This document shows positions 1-9,220 of a stretch of DNA of 64,000 nucleotides, in pieces. Source of the stretch: Lachnospiraceae bacterium (GTDB taxonomy: Bacteria; Bacillota; Clostridia; Lachnospirales; Lachnospiraceae); contig JAILRO010000012.1 in assembly GCA_024698145.1 (NCBI GenBank), positions 62,001 through 126,000 of the forward strand, given 5' to 3'. The notes under the pieces are model-generated. The model was not told the origin of the DNA, did no database searches, and saw only the letters and a program-made list of their open reading frames with translations. The position numbers were made by a program, and so were the translations under genes. Within the stretch, counting starts at the first letter, position 1. Each line of letters opens with the position of its first letter.

Positions 1-542
1 TTGTCAAACAGGCAGGCTGCGATTTTGTAATAATACGTATCGGTGGCTTTGATGAAGGAAGTACATATACTGACAGGTATTTTAAGGATAATATTGCCAA
101 TGCCAAAGCAGCGGGACTTAAGGTGGGCATTTACTGGCACGCAGAGGAGAGTAACGTAGATCAGGTCAGAGAAAATGTTCGTTATATGTTGGATATTCTT
201 GGTGGAGAATCACTTGATTTCCCGATTGCCTATGACTGGGAAGATTTCTCTCATTTTCAGGATTATCATATGAGCATTAACGATCTTAATAATTGTCTTG
301 AGGTGTTCTACGGTGAGGTTAAGAAGTACGGTTATGATGCCTGCATATACGGAAGCAAGAACTACCTTGACAGTGTATGGAAGAACATGGGCGAACATCC
401 GGTATGGCTTGCCAATTACGTTGACAATACAACATATTCCGGTCAGTATTATATGTGGCAGCAGTCCAATACAGGTAGAATCCCCGGTGTTAACGGTGAT
501 GTGGATTTAAATATTCTATATAATGACAGATATGTAAGATAA
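1..542 (+). CDS. GH25 lysozyme (muramidase), C-terminal part
   Basis: The reading frame is open from base 3 at the left edge to the TAA at 540-542, so this is the 3' part of a gene that starts outside the window. The translation has the features of glycoside hydrolase family 25: a core strand reading DFVIIRIGG, then AGLKVGIYWHAEES, and the acidic pair of PIAYDWE (Asp at 234, Glu at 240) where the family keeps its catalytic Asp-x-Glu. The end, with YMWQQSNTGRIPGVNGDVDLN, matches the usual family C-terminus. The enzyme would cleave the N-acetylmuramic acid linkage in peptidoglycan outside the cell. Signal peptide and any cell-wall-binding modules would lie upstream and cannot be seen. Confidence 0.9.
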   Translation, partial: VKQAGCDFVIIRIGGFDEGSTYTDRYFKDNIANAKAAGLKVGIYWHAEESNVDQVRENVRYMLDILGGESLDFPIAYDWEDFSHFQDYHMSINDLNNCLEVFYGEVKKYGYDACIYGSKNYLDSVWKNMGEHPVWLANYVDNTTYSGQYYMWQQSNTGRIPGVNGDVDLNILYNDRYVR

Positions 543-544
543 AA

Positions 545-582
545 AAGCATGTTATAAGGTTTGCCCTATAACATGCTTTTTA
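545..582. terminator. Bidirectional intrinsic terminator
   Basis: Arms GCATGTTATAAGG and CCCTATAACATGC (one mismatch) around a 4-base loop, flanked by an A run on the left and a T run on the right. It sits between the convergent GH25 and lipoprotein genes, so it can stop transcription from both sides. Confidence 0.8.
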
Positions 583-1110
583 TTATCTTAATGAGAGTTT
601 TCTTGCGTTTCTTACAACAGAACCGTTGCGGTCACTAACTGTTGTAGATGTTACGGGATATTCTTCGATGGAAGTTTCTGTTTTTCTGTAGATTCTTCCG
701 GAGTTTGCGTCTACAAAAAACTCACCAAACTCTTCACCATCAGCATTTTTGCTTGTGTCATAAAGATAGAAGTGGTACCCCATAGAACCTTCCTGATAAT
801 CGTTTAGCTTTTTATCTTCGTTTCGAAGCTCAAACTTGGCATCGGAATGGTACGCACCCATTGTATCAAGAAAATAATCATGAGCATCGGCATAGTTATC
901 AAAGCCACCATCACCGAGCAAATCATCTGTAGCATTTCTTGCACCTTCTGCAATATCATTTGTAGCGTCAGATAAATCCTCTGAAAAATCGTTTTTGTCA
1001 GTGTTGTTGCTCCCGCTTGTAGAGGCTGTTGTTTTGTTACACGCACAAAAAAAGCAAGTCATCAAAACAAGCATAGAGCATACAGTTAAATAATGTGTAA
1101 TCTTTCTCAT
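583..1110 (-). CDS. Putative lipoprotein, unknown function
   Basis: 175 residues. The N-terminus has two positive residues, a hydrophobic stretch and a lipobox-like FFCAC ending in the cysteine at about residue 24, followed by a Thr/Ser/Asn/Asp-rich linker. This predicts export and lipid attachment to the outer face of the membrane. The middle is acidic and the last third holds EEFGEFFVDANSGRIYRKTE, which resembles the short beta-hairpin ends (x-DANSGxIY) common in extracytoplasmic PepSY-like proteins; that resemblance is only suggestive. The gene runs leftward and shares a terminator with the lysozyme. I do not recognise a named family. Confidence 0.7.
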   Translation of the reverse strand: MRKITHYLTVCSMLVLMTCFFCACNKTTASTSGSNNTDKNDFSEDLSDATNDIAEGARNATDDLLGDGGFDNYADAHDYFLDTMGAYHSDAKFELRNEDKKLNDYQEGSMGYHFYLYDTSKNADGEEFGEFFVDANSGRIYRKTETSIEEYPVTSTTVSDRNGSVVRNARKLSLR

Positions 1111-1162
1111 AACAAGTCTCCTTTTTGTTTTTTCTGTAGTAGTATGCTACGTGTTTCTTTTT

Positions 1163-1351
1163 TTATTCATTAATATTTTCTAAAACTTCTTTTGATTCTG
1201 TTGTTGATGACGAAACATTGTTTGACTGAGTGACTACAGTTTCTTTCTTTGGGTTTGACATATTTTTAATTCCAAAAAGAAAGACAATGAGAAGTATTGC
1301 AAGAGTTATATATTTCATGTGGTTTGCGGTGAGTGTCAAATCTTTGAGCAT
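1163..1351 (-). CDS. Small single-pass membrane protein, hypothetical
   Basis: 62 residues: a short polar start, one hydrophobic segment (about residues 15-28, ITLAILLIVFLFGI), then a Ser/Thr/Glu-rich tail. It lies 52 bp upstream of the lipoprotein gene on the same strand and may be co-transcribed with it. The ribosome site is weak (AGG eight bases before the ATG) and there is no family match I can name. It could be a real small membrane protein or a chance reading frame. Confidence 0.45.
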   Translation of the reverse strand: MLKDLTLTANHMKYITLAILLIVFLFGIKNMSNPKKETVVTQSNNVSSSTTESKEVLENINE

Positions 1352-1511
1352 AATTTACCTATATATTTTTTGTAAAATATATGTTTGATAACTGCTTTGC
1401 TAGAACCTTTATTTAACAAAGCAAATTGCAATTAGAGTTGCGTTGTGATATATTTTTTGTAGAATAATTTATGTGGTATGCAAAGGATATTTGCGTGTAA
1501 GGAGCAGTTTT

Positions 1512-2630
1512 ATGGGACGTATATGGAATGCTCTCCGTTACGGAGATGCAGAGACTAGGAAATGCATCGGAAGTGTTATTCTGTTTTCCGTGATAGGCAT
1601 AGTTCTTATTGTGGTCGCAGGAATAACAAGTATGTTTAATCTTTTTATTCTTGGTATGATATCAGGCGTTGTCGCTATTATTATTTCGCAGACATTTACA
1701 TTAGTTGAAGATGATTTTGTTGCCGAGGTTGACAGCAGTGGTTCTAAAGATAGTGTGAGGTCGGTTTCGGTCAAACGTAACGGTGTTACGGGACAACCCA
1801 AGAAGCCGGATAAGAAAAATAAGTCGTCTGAAACAGAGGGTGGCATGGAAGATGATGATTTAGCCGAGGGTGAGAAAAAGGCTGATGACGGCAAGGAGGA
1901 TGAGCCTGCCGATACGGAAGAGGAGAAGAAAGATCCGGACAGATTCGAGCATTATGATAAGTCAAAACTTAGAAAGATAAAGAAGAAGTTCCATGTTAAA
2001 AAGGACCACAGAGCAATACTTATAGACAGATCTGATAAGTATAAGATTCATGAGTGTCCGGCATTTATCTGGCGTGTACACAATAAGGTTTCAATTCTTT
2101 TGTTAGAGAAGGAACCGAGAAAGATTGTCATTCCAAGAGAACTGATCAAGCATGTGGATTATAATCCCGGAGTTAGAGTTGATAAGGCAACAGAGTATGT
2201 GGCGTTTAAGAAAGAGAATCTTATCACGTCAACATTTTCACCGTATCTTCCGGATTATCAACCTTCAAGAGTCAAGAATGATCCGTCAAGAATGAAGAAC
2301 CTTTATAAGATATATCCGGATATCAATATAACCAACAACAGCATCGGTACGGTTATGGATCTTTTATATCTTAATTTCATGCCAAAGGATAAGTACACAA
2401 CATCCGACAAGTTAAACGGATACTTTAAGCGCGTGTACGCTGCAAACATTTTATACAAGGATAAAGTCTATTCGATAAATGATTATAAGGACGAGGTTGA
2501 AAAAATTCTTGGCGAAATGACCTATGCAAAGATGCCTGAAAAGGAATACGATTTCACTTTGGACAGCCTTGTAAAAGCACACATGATTTCAACTGAATAT
2601 GCAGATTATTATAAAGAGCACAGAAAATGA
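1512..2630 (+). CDS. Membrane protein with charged linker and C-terminal cytoplasmic domain, unknown function
   Basis: 372 residues from the ATG at 1512, chosen because AAGGAG lies eight bases before it; an in-frame GTG at 1473 has no such site. Two adjacent hydrophobic segments (roughly residues 20-42 and 45-65) form a membrane hairpin. They are followed by about 90 residues of low-complexity Lys/Asp/Glu linker, then a C-terminal domain of about 220 residues rich in basic and aromatic residues. No signal peptide cleavage site is evident, so the large domain is probably cytoplasmic. No catalytic motif is recognised. It stands alone between a leftward operon and glnN. Confidence 0.75.
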   Translation: MGRIWNALRYGDAETRKCIGSVILFSVIGIVLIVVAGITSMFNLFILGMISGVVAIIISQTFTLVEDDFVAEVDSSGSKDSVRSVSVKRNGVTGQPKKPDKKNKSSETEGGMEDDDLAEGEKKADDGKEDEPADTEEEKKDPDRFEHYDKSKLRKIKKKFHVKKDHRAILIDRSDKYKIHECPAFIWRVHNKVSILLLEKEPRKIVIPRELIKHVDYNPGVRVDKATEYVAFKKENLITSTFSPYLPDYQPSRVKNDPSRMKNLYKIYPDINITNNSIGTVMDLLYLNFMPKDKYTTSDKLNGYFKRVYAANILYKDKVYSINDYKDEVEKILGEMTYAKMPEKEYDFTLDSLVKAHMISTEYADYYKEHRK

Positions 2631-2656
2631 TTTACAAAAAAAATTAAAATTGGGTG

Positions 2657-2685
2657 TTGACATTTAATAATAAGGTGTGTATAAT
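2657..2685 (+). promoter_or_regulatory. Sigma-A promoter of glnN
   Basis: Consensus -35 TTGACA at 2657-2662 and -10 TATAAT at 2680-2685 with a 17-base spacer. Transcription should begin near 2692, a few bases before the leader hairpin. The first 18 bases resemble the gltB promoter at 60507 (both TTGACATTT followed by an AATAA-type spacer). Confidence 0.85.
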
Positions 2686-2698
2686 TCAAAAACGTAGA

Positions 2699-2742
2699 GA
2701 GGCAAAGGTGTCTCAGAGGAATAACTCTGAGACGCCTTTTTT
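2699..2742 (+). promoter_or_regulatory. glnN leader: ANTAR-type hexaloop stem overlapping a terminator
   Basis: Stem GAGGC/GTCTC (2699-2703, 2710-2714) closes a six-base loop AAAGGT with A at position 1 and G at position 4, the signature of RNA stems bound by ANTAR-domain antiterminators. The loop and right arm overlap the left arm (2707-2718) of a 12-bp perfect terminator (right arm 2725-2736, loop GAATAA) followed by six T. The two structures exclude each other. A second, upstream hexaloop stem, normally part of the motif, is not evident between the predicted start site and 2698. Confidence 0.7.
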
Positions 2743-2804
2743 CTTTGTTATAAACTGCGCAGAATTGATCAAATTATTAAATTAACGGTAAGGAGTGAAG
2801 TTCT

Positions 2805-4907
2805 ATGGAAAAACAAAACGTACCCGAGTTATTCGGATCATTGGTATTCAATGATAAGGTGATGAGAGCAAGATTGTCAGATGATGTATATGTATCACTT
2901 AGAAAGACAATCGATGAAAATGCGAAACTTGATGAAAGTGTTGCAGATGCTGTAGCGGAGGAAATGAAGAAATGGGCACTTGAAAATGGTGCAACACATT
3001 TCACACATTGGTTCCAACCGCTTACAGGAGTTACAGCAGAGAAGCATGACAGCTTCATATCACCTTCGCCGGACGGAGGGGTGCTTATGGAGTTTTCCGG
3101 TAAGGAACTTATAAAGGGTGAGCCTGATGCTTCATCATTTCCTTCAGGAGGCCTTAGAGCAACATTTGAGGCAAGAGGATATACAGCATGGGACCCAACC
3201 TCATATGCATTTATTAAAGATCATACATTATGTATTCCAACAGCCTTTTGTTCATACTCAGGCGAGGCACTTGATAAGAAGACACCGCTTCTTCGTTCAA
3301 TGCAGGCTATAGACAAACAGGCAAAACGAATCCTTAAACTTTTCGGTAAGGATGATGTTAAGAGTGTAAGAACAAGCGTTGGTCCTGAGCAGGAATATTT
3401 CCTTGTAGATGAGGAAGTGTTCAACAAGAGACCGGACCTTGTATATACGGGAAGAACACTTTTCGGTGCGATGCCTCCTAAGGGTCAGGAATTGGATGAC
3501 CACTACTTCGGAGTAATCAAGCCAAGAGTTATCGAATATATGGAAGACCTTAACAATGAGCTTTGGAAGCTCGGTATTCTTGCAAAGACAGAGCATAACG
3601 AAGTTGCTCCTGCACAGCATGAGTTGGCTCCTATTTATTCAACAACAAATGTTGCCACAGATGCTAACCAGTTGACAATGGAGATTATGAAGAAGGTTGC
3701 AAGACGTCACGGAATGGTTTGTCTCTTACATGAGAAGCCATTCGCAGGAGTTAACGGTTCAGGTAAGCACAACAACTGGTCAATCGGAACAGATACAGGT
3801 CTTAACTTGTTATCACCAGGTAAGACACCTTATGACAATGCACAGTTTCTCCTTTTCTTATGTGCAGTAATTCAGGCAGTTGATGATTATCAGGATTTGT
3901 TAAGACTTTCTGTTGCAACAGCAGGAAATGACCACAGATTAGGTGCTAACGAGGCACCACCGGCAATCATTTCAGTATTCCTCGGTGATGAGCTTACAGC
4001 AATTCTTAAGGCTATCAAGAACGATACACCTTACGAGGGAACAGAGAAAGTTAAGATGAAACTCGGAGTTGATGTTATTCCGAAGTTCTCAAGAGATACA
4101 ACAGACAGAAACAGAACGTCACCGTTTGCATTTACAGGTAACAAGTTTGAGTTCCGTTCTCTTGGTTCATCAAACAGTATTGCATGCTGTAACATCATGT
4201 TAAATGCAGCAGTTGCAGAAAGTCTTCGTCAGTATGCTGATGAACTTGAGAAGGCAGATGATTTCGAGACTGCACTTCATGATCTTATTAAGAGAAAGAT
4301 AAATGAACATGAGAGAATCCTCTTCGACGGTAACGGATACGGTGATGAGTGGGTTAAGGAAGCAGTTGAGGTAAGAGGTCTTTCAAACTTAAAGACAACT
4401 GCAGATGCAATGCCAAAGCTTCTTGATAAGAAGAACATGGATATGCTTATGTCGCATGAGGTATTTACAGAGGCAGAGCTTAAGTCGCGTTGCGAGATTA
4501 TGCTTGAGAACTACTGCAAGACAGTTAATATCGAAGGACTTGCAATGGTTGACATGGTTAGAAAGAATTATCTTCCTGCTATCGAGAGATATCTGTTCAG
4601 ACTTGCACAGACAACATCTCTTATGAAGCAGGTTAGTGATAATGTAAAATGTAACTATGAAGTATCTACTATGGAGAGACTTTCAGAACTTACAGATTAT
4701 ATCCTTGATGCAGTAACAACATTGGAGAACACATTGGCAACATTTAAGGGCATCGATGATATATTCAAGGCTTCAGAGTTTGTAAGAGATGAAATGATTC
4801 CGAACATGGATACTCTTAGAAAATATGTTGATGAGGCAGAGATGCTTACATCACAGAGAGATTGGCCGTTCCCAAGTTATGGACAGTTGCTTTTCTCAGT
4901 TCAGTAA
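2805..4907 (+). CDS. glnN: Type III glutamine synthetase
   Basis: 700 residues, within the normal range of the type III family (about 700-730) and much longer than GlnA. The enzyme makes glutamine from glutamate, ammonia and ATP in the cytoplasm. Family features seen: the N-terminal GS III region with [11 protein letters not shown] and THWFQPLTG, the glutamate-binding and metal region with [24 protein letters not shown], the [13 protein letters not shown] loop, and the [16 protein letters not shown] segment that is strongly conserved in GS III. The ATG has TAAGGAG 11 bases upstream. It is transcribed from a consensus promoter through a hexaloop/terminator leader and is followed by the ammonium channel gene, with gltB under a similar leader elsewhere in the window. 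Together these form the glutamine synthetase/glutamate synthase route of ammonia assimilation. Confidence 0.97.
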   Translation: MEKQNVPELFGSLVFNDKVMRARLSDDVYVSLRKTIDENAKLDESVADAVAEEMKKWALENGATHFTHWFQPLTGVTAEKHDSFISPSPDGGVLMEFSGKELIKGEPDASSFPSGGLRATFEARGYTAWDPTSYAFIKDHTLCIPTAFCSYSGEALDKKTPLLRSMQAIDKQAKRILKLFGKDDVKSVRTSVGPEQEYFLVDEEVFNKRPDLVYTGRTLFGAMPPKGQELDDHYFGVIKPRVIEYMEDLNNELWKLGILAKTEHNEVAPAQHELAPIYSTTNVATDANQLTMEIMKKVARRHGMVCLLHEKPFAGVNGSGKHNNWSIGTDTGLNLLSPGKTPYDNAQFLLFLCAVIQAVDDYQDLLRLSVATAGNDHRLGANEAPPAIISVFLGDELTAILKAIKNDTPYEGTEKVKMKLGVDVIPKFSRDTTDRNRTSPFAFTGNKFEFRSLGSSNSIACCNIMLNAAVAESLRQYADELEKADDFETALHDLIKRKINEHERILFDGNGYGDEWVKEAVEVRGLSNLKTTADAMPKLLDKKNMDMLMSHEVFTEAELKSRCEIMLENYCKTVNIEGLAMVDMVRKNYLPAIERYLFRLAQTTSLMKQVSDNVKCNYEVSTMERLSELTDYILDAVTTLENTLATFKGIDDIFKASEFVRDEMIPNMDTLRKYVDEAEMLTSQRDWPFPSYGQLLFSVQ

Positions 4908-4941
4908 ACTAATTAACACATAGAACTTAATAATGATTTGA

Positions 4942-4985
4942 GAAACAAAGGCGTTTCAAGTTAAATACTTGAGGCGCCTTTTATT
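4942..4985 (+). promoter_or_regulatory. amt leader: ANTAR-type hexaloop stem overlapping a terminator
   Basis: Stem GAAAC/GTTTC (4942-4946, 4953-4957) with hexaloop AAAGGC (A1, G4) overlaps the left arm of a 12-bp terminator (4950-4961 with 4967-4978, five-base loop, two G-T pairs) followed by TTTTATTTT. It lies in the 95-bp gap between glnN and amt, so it can act as a conditional terminator for read-through from glnN. I found no convincing separate promoter and no clear upstream first hexaloop stem. Confidence 0.65.
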
Positions 4986-5002
4986 TTAAAGGAGGAATTA
5001 TT

Positions 5003-6766
5003 ATGACAGAAGAAATTATGAGCGCATTAGACGGTGAATTGTTCGCCGTGTGGTTTTTGATCGGAGCAGCATTAGTGTTCTGGATGCAGGCCGGATTTGC
5101 AATGGTTGAGTCGGGTTTTGCAAGAGCAAAGAACGCAGGTAACATTTTGATGAAGAACCTTATGGACTTTTGTATTGGATGTTGTGTATTTATTCTTATC
5201 GGTTTTGGATTTTTACTTGGTGAAGACGTAATGGGCTTTATCGGTAAGCCGGGATTTGATATTTTCACAGCATATCAGAGTTTTGATTGGTCTAACTTCA
5301 TTTTCAACTTAGTATTCTGTGCTACAACAGCAACTATTGTATCAGGTGCTATGGCAGAGAGAACAAAGTTCTTAAGTTACTGTGTATATTCTGGTGTTAT
5401 TTCAGCTTTGATTTATCCTATCGAGGCTCACTGGATCTGGGGCGGTGGCTGGCTTGCACAGCTTGGCTTCCATGATTTTGCAGGATCATGTGCTATTCAC
5501 ATGGTAGGTGGTATTTCAGCTCTTATCGGTGCAAAGATGGTAGGACCTCGAATCGGTAAGTTTGAAAAGAAAGACGGAAAGATAGTTAAAGTTAATGCCT
5601 TCCCCGGTCATAACATTGTAATCGGTGCACTTGGTGTATTCATTCTCTGGCTTGGATGGTATGGATTTAACGGAGCAGCTTGTACATCAGTTGACCAGCT
5701 TGCTTCAGTATTTGTAACAACAACTATTGCACCTTCAGTTGCAACAGTAGTATGTATGGTATTTACTTGGGTTAAATATGGTAAGCCAGATGTTTCAATG
5801 TGTTTAAATGCTTCACTTGCAGGTCTTGTTGCTATCACAGCACCTTGTGATGTAACAGATGCAACAGGCGCAATTATAATCGGTGCAGTTGCAGGACTTT
5901 TGGTAGTATTTGGTGTATGGCTTCTTGATTACAAGTTTCATATTGATGACCCTGTTGGTGCAGTTGCAGTTCACTGTATGAATGGTATCTGGGGTACAAT
6001 CGCAACAGGACTTTTTGCAACAACTACAGCACCGGGAAATGATGAGCTTACAGGTCTTTTCTACGGCGGTGGATTTAAGTTACTTGGTATCCAGTTTCTC
6101 GGTTTTGTATCAGTAGCAGCATGGACAACAGTAACAATGATAATCGTATTTGCAATTATTAAGGCAATTTTCGGTCTTCGTGTTTCAGAGGAAGAAGAAA
6201 TTGAAGGTCTTGACCTTACAGAGCATGGTCTTGCATCAGCATATGCAGGTTTTGCAATTATGGATATTAACAGCGCTACTATGAGTGCAAATGAGAACAC
6301 TAACCTTGGTGTTGAAGAGTACGAAGAGGCAAGCGAGGCACAGAAGAAGGCTTCTGTTCCTGTTGTTGATACAACTAAGGAAATGAAGGAAGCAGGAGTT
6401 ATCGCAGATACAGGTATTTACAAAGTTGTTATTATTACTAAGCTTTCAAGATACGATAAGATTAAGAAAGCCCTCAACAATTTGGGTGTTACAGGTATTA
6501 CAGTAACTCAGGTTTCAGGTTGTGGTATCCAGAAGGGTGCAGGAGAGATGTATCGTGGAGTTGAGATGGACGTAACATTGCTTCCTAAGATTAAGCTTGA
6601 AGTTGTTGTATCAGGTATCCCTGTTGACAGCGTTATCGAGACTGCTAAGAAGACACTTTACACAGGTAAGATTGGTGATGGTAAAGTATTTGTATATCCG
6701 GTAAGTCGTGTAGTTAAGATTCGTACAGGCGAGGAAAACTACGATGCATTGCAGGATGTAGAGTAA
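5003..6766 (+). CDS. amt: Ammonium channel with fused C-terminal PII domain
   Basis: 587 residues. Residues about 1-405 are an Amt/Mep/Rh channel: GAALVFWMQAGFAMVESGFAR at the first helix, the His motifs near WGGGWLAQLGFHDFAGSC and VAVHCMNGIWG, and eleven or so hydrophobic helices. After a linker of about 65 residues (EEYEEASEAQKK), residues about 472-587 form a complete PII (GlnB/GlnK) domain: IYKVVIITKLSRYDKIK at the first strand, a T-loop with GAGEMYRGVEM (Tyr517 at the position uridylylated in proteobacterial PII), and the signature TGKIGDGKVFVYPV. In most bacteria GlnK is a separate protein that plugs the channel; here it is covalently tethered. The ATG is preceded by AAAGGAGGA. No glnD-like modifying enzyme is in the window. 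Confidence 0.95.
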   Translation: MTEEIMSALDGELFAVWFLIGAALVFWMQAGFAMVESGFARAKNAGNILMKNLMDFCIGCCVFILIGFGFLLGEDVMGFIGKPGFDIFTAYQSFDWSNFIFNLVFCATTATIVSGAMAERTKFLSYCVYSGVISALIYPIEAHWIWGGGWLAQLGFHDFAGSCAIHMVGGISALIGAKMVGPRIGKFEKKDGKIVKVNAFPGHNIVIGALGVFILWLGWYGFNGAACTSVDQLASVFVTTTIAPSVATVVCMVFTWVKYGKPDVSMCLNASLAGLVAITAPCDVTDATGAIIIGAVAGLLVVFGVWLLDYKFHIDDPVGAVAVHCMNGIWGTIATGLFATTTAPGNDELTGLFYGGGFKLLGIQFLGFVSVAAWTTVTMIIVFAIIKAIFGLRVSEEEEIEGLDLTEHGLASAYAGFAIMDINSATMSANENTNLGVEEYEEASEAQKKASVPVVDTTKEMKEAGVIADTGIYKVVIITKLSRYDKIKKALNNLGVTGITVTQVSGCGIQKGAGEMYRGVEMDVTLLPKIKLEVVVSGIPVDSVIETAKKTLYTGKIGDGKVFVYPVSRVVKIRTGEENYDALQDVE

Positions 6767-6787
6767 TTTAATAAAAAGATAATAATT

Positions 6788-6824
6788 AAACGGGCATTAC
6801 GGTGAAACTGTAATGCCCGTTTTA
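6788..6824. terminator. Intrinsic terminator between amt and the convergent membrane protein gene
   Basis: Stem ACGGGCATTACGG / CTGTAATGCCCGT with a TGAA loop (one mismatch), flanked by AAA on the left and TTTT on the right, so it can serve both strands. Its right end touches the stop codon of the leftward gene. Confidence 0.85.
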
Positions 6825-7676
6825 GTCTGGTTTGTCATAGAATGTAATTACAAAGGTATAGTCATTGTTTTCACTGCCGTAAATAAATGCTCCCGTAAGT
6901 GAAGAGTCGGCATTTATCTTAATATGCTCGGTGTTGCTGCTCACAAAATGCGGCATACTGTTAATATAGTTTTCGGCAGAGGATAATAATGTTGAGGTTG
7001 GTAGTGACATATTATCCGAAGATGAGGTTATTCTTGTAACATTTATATCTTTTGAAGACGTGTCAGAGTAGTTATCGTTTGCAAGTACATATTTGATATT
7101 ATCAAGTTTTGGTGAGAAATTGCCAAAATTTTTTTTGCTTGTGTTAGAGGAGGCGTTTGCAAATAAAACATCTCCGTTTTCGGTAATGATAATTCTGTGA
7201 CTTTCACTGTTGTCGTACTTTGTAAATGTTATATCCCAATAAATGGCGGCATAGGTTTGGAAGGTTGTGTCTACTGCCTTGTAGGAATGCGCTTCCCATG
7301 AGTACCATTTCTGATAATCAGAATCGACATTTGTTGGATAAAGACCATTTGAGGACAGGTCAATAAGTTTGGTAATGGCAAGATCTTTCGCATCTAATTC
7401 GGTTATATTGATTTCGGAATCGGATGCTTCTGAGATTTCGCTATCCCATATGCCGGAGATTAATTGAAGTTTCTGGTATGTTGAAAGCTGTTTTGAAGCA
7501 TTTTTGACTACTGCTTCTGACGGACCGGAATAATACTCTGCAGGAACTTCAGCGACGGTGTTAAATTTCTTTTCGGTGTTTCTTCTAAGTATAAATCTTG
7601 GGAGAACAACACAAAAGGATACCAGCGCAAGTGCAGTGATACAAATTATTATATTGAAAAGAGTTTTGTTTTTCAT
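6822..7676 (-). CDS. Membrane-anchored extracytoplasmic protein in a two-component operon
   Basis: 284 residues. One N-terminal hydrophobic segment (about residues 8-30, without a lipobox or clear cleavage site) anchors an outside domain. The domain is rich in Asp/Ser/Thr and contains TFQTYAAIYWDITFTKYDNSESH followed by RIIITENGDVLFA, a pattern of antiparallel strands. It is the last gene of a leftward operon, 54 bp after the histidine kinase. By position it could modulate or be controlled by that kinase, but this is inference. No named family is recognised. Confidence 0.75.
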   Translation of the reverse strand: MKNKTLFNIIICITALALVSFCVVLPRFILRRNTEKKFNTVAEVPAEYYSGPSEAVVKNASKQLSTYQKLQLISGIWDSEISEASDSEINITELDAKDLAITKLIDLSSNGLYPTNVDSDYQKWYSWEAHSYKAVDTTFQTYAAIYWDITFTKYDNSESHRIIITENGDVLFANASSNTSKKNFGNFSPKLDNIKYVLANDNYSDTSSKDINVTRITSSSDNMSLPTSTLLSSAENYINSMPHFVSSNTEHIKINADSSLTGAFIYGSENNDYTFVITFYDKPD

Positions 7677-7730
7677 AGTTGATTCCTCTGTTTTAATTAT
7701 TTCGGTAATGCTATTTGTATTTGAATGATT

Positions 7731-9203
7731 TTATTGTAAATCATTGTTGCTTGGTTCAAGATTTAGAACAAATGATATTGTAGTACCTTTGCCAACTTCA
7801 CTTTCAATTTCGAGTTTTGTATCGTGCTCAAGTAAGATGATATTGGCAAGTGAAAGACCAAGCCCGGCACCGCCTTTTTTTCGTGAGCGGGATTTATCAA
7901 TCATGTAAAACTCATCGCAAATACGGTTAATGTCTTCTAAAGGAATGCCGATACCATAATCTTTGACGGTGAATCTATATAATTGTAAGTTGCTTGTAGT
8001 CTTCTGTTTGTCATTATTGGTATGCAGATTATCTTCAACCCTATTTCCATACACCTCAATAACGGAATTGTTTTCTGATGCTTTTCCGGCATTATCAATA
8101 AGGTTAATCAGTACCGTCTTTATAAGCCCGGGTTCACACACTACAACAGCGTTATCAAAATGGTATTTAAGTTTTATGCACGATTCCTCTAACAGAGGAG
8201 TTACACTTGTTACTATCTCATCACCTAATACTGATGCGTTGTATGGCGTTTTTTCAATATGATGGTCTTTTATATACAATAAGTCAAATAGTTTCATTGA
8301 CATCTGTTCAAGGCGCTTACCCTCAGAAAAAATATAGTTTGCGGCATGTATTTCTTCCTCGCGTGATAAATCAACAGAGCGGATTGTATCAGCGTATCCG
8401 ATGATGGCAGTCATTGGTGTTTTAATCTCATGGGTGAAGTCCGCCACAAACTGATCCCTTCTGTGAAGCATATCATTTAACTCATCAATATGGTCTTCGA
8501 CAGAAACAGCCATATCGTTGAATTTGCTAGAGAGAAGTCCTACTTCATCATTGGAGTGTATGTCACTTCTTGCACTGTAATCACCATTGGCAAATGCATC
8601 TGTTACACGATTTAATTGTTCCAGAGGTCTTGTTAAAAGATAACTGATTATATATACAAGGATGCCGGAAAGAATGAGAATTGAAATGGTTAGCACCATA
8701 TAGTCCTTGACATTTTTGTTCATGAGATTGTCAATGTCGGTGATGTTTTGGCGGGTTATGATGTTAAGATTCTTATCATTTATTGTGCCAAAAGATGTTA
8801 CGTAGATATACAACTCTTTGCCTTCGCGAGAGATAATATAATTCTTTTTTATTCCATCATGTTGGTCAAACAAAACATTTTTAATGTCTGTTGAATCATT
8901 TGTACGAAAAAGAATATCATTATCATAGCGTATGAAGAGATCGGATGTGCCGGAGAGCATTCCTGCTGATACCTCATCACCTATTTTCGGCAGTTTTTTT
9001 GTAATACTGCTACCTGAATTAATGACATCAAGCAATGAATATTCGATTACGGATTGTGCTAGATTGTTCTCTACAACCGCATTTTTGATTTGGGATTCAA
9101 TCATCATGGAATTGTTTCTTGACATCAAAATGAGCCCTGACAAAAACAGGGCAAAGGAGATTACTATCATGTTGATGATAAGGACTTTGTATCTGTATTT
9201 CAT
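7731..9203 (-). CDS. Sensor histidine kinase
   Basis: 490 residues. Transmembrane segment at about residues 8-28, an extracytoplasmic sensor region of about 140 residues, a second segment near 170-192, then a HAMP domain (RPLEQLNRVTDAFANGDYSAR...). The HisKA box is FTHEIKTPMTAIIGY with the phosphorylated His near residue 256. The ATPase domain has the N box NLIDNAGKAS, the G1-type DYGIGIP, the F box DEFYMID and the G2 box GGAGLGLSL. All catalytic elements are present. It follows the response regulator by 17 bp on the same strand and should phosphorylate it. Confidence 0.95.
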   Translation of the reverse strand: MKYRYKVLIINMIVISFALFLSGLILMSRNNSMMIESQIKNAVVENNLAQSVIEYSLLDVINSGSSITKKLPKIGDEVSAGMLSGTSDLFIRYDNDILFRTNDSTDIKNVLFDQHDGIKKNYIISREGKELYIYVTSFGTINDKNLNIITRQNITDIDNLMNKNVKDYMVLTISILILSGILVYIISYLLTRPLEQLNRVTDAFANGDYSARSDIHSNDEVGLLSSKFNDMAVSVEDHIDELNDMLHRRDQFVADFTHEIKTPMTAIIGYADTIRSVDLSREEEIHAANYIFSEGKRLEQMSMKLFDLLYIKDHHIEKTPYNASVLGDEIVTSVTPLLEESCIKLKYHFDNAVVVCEPGLIKTVLINLIDNAGKASENNSVIEVYGNRVEDNLHTNNDKQKTTSNLQLYRFTVKDYGIGIPLEDINRICDEFYMIDKSRSRKKGGAGLGLSLANIILLEHDTKLEIESEVGKGTTISFVLNLEPSNNDLQ

Positions 9204-9220
9204 GGTGGTCTCCCATATTA

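Noticed and set aside
2699-2742. Glutamine riboswitch as explanation of the nitrogen-gene leaders
   Set aside because: The leaders are too short and show no glutamine-aptamer core; the A1/G4 hexaloops with a mutually exclusive terminator fit an ANTAR target.
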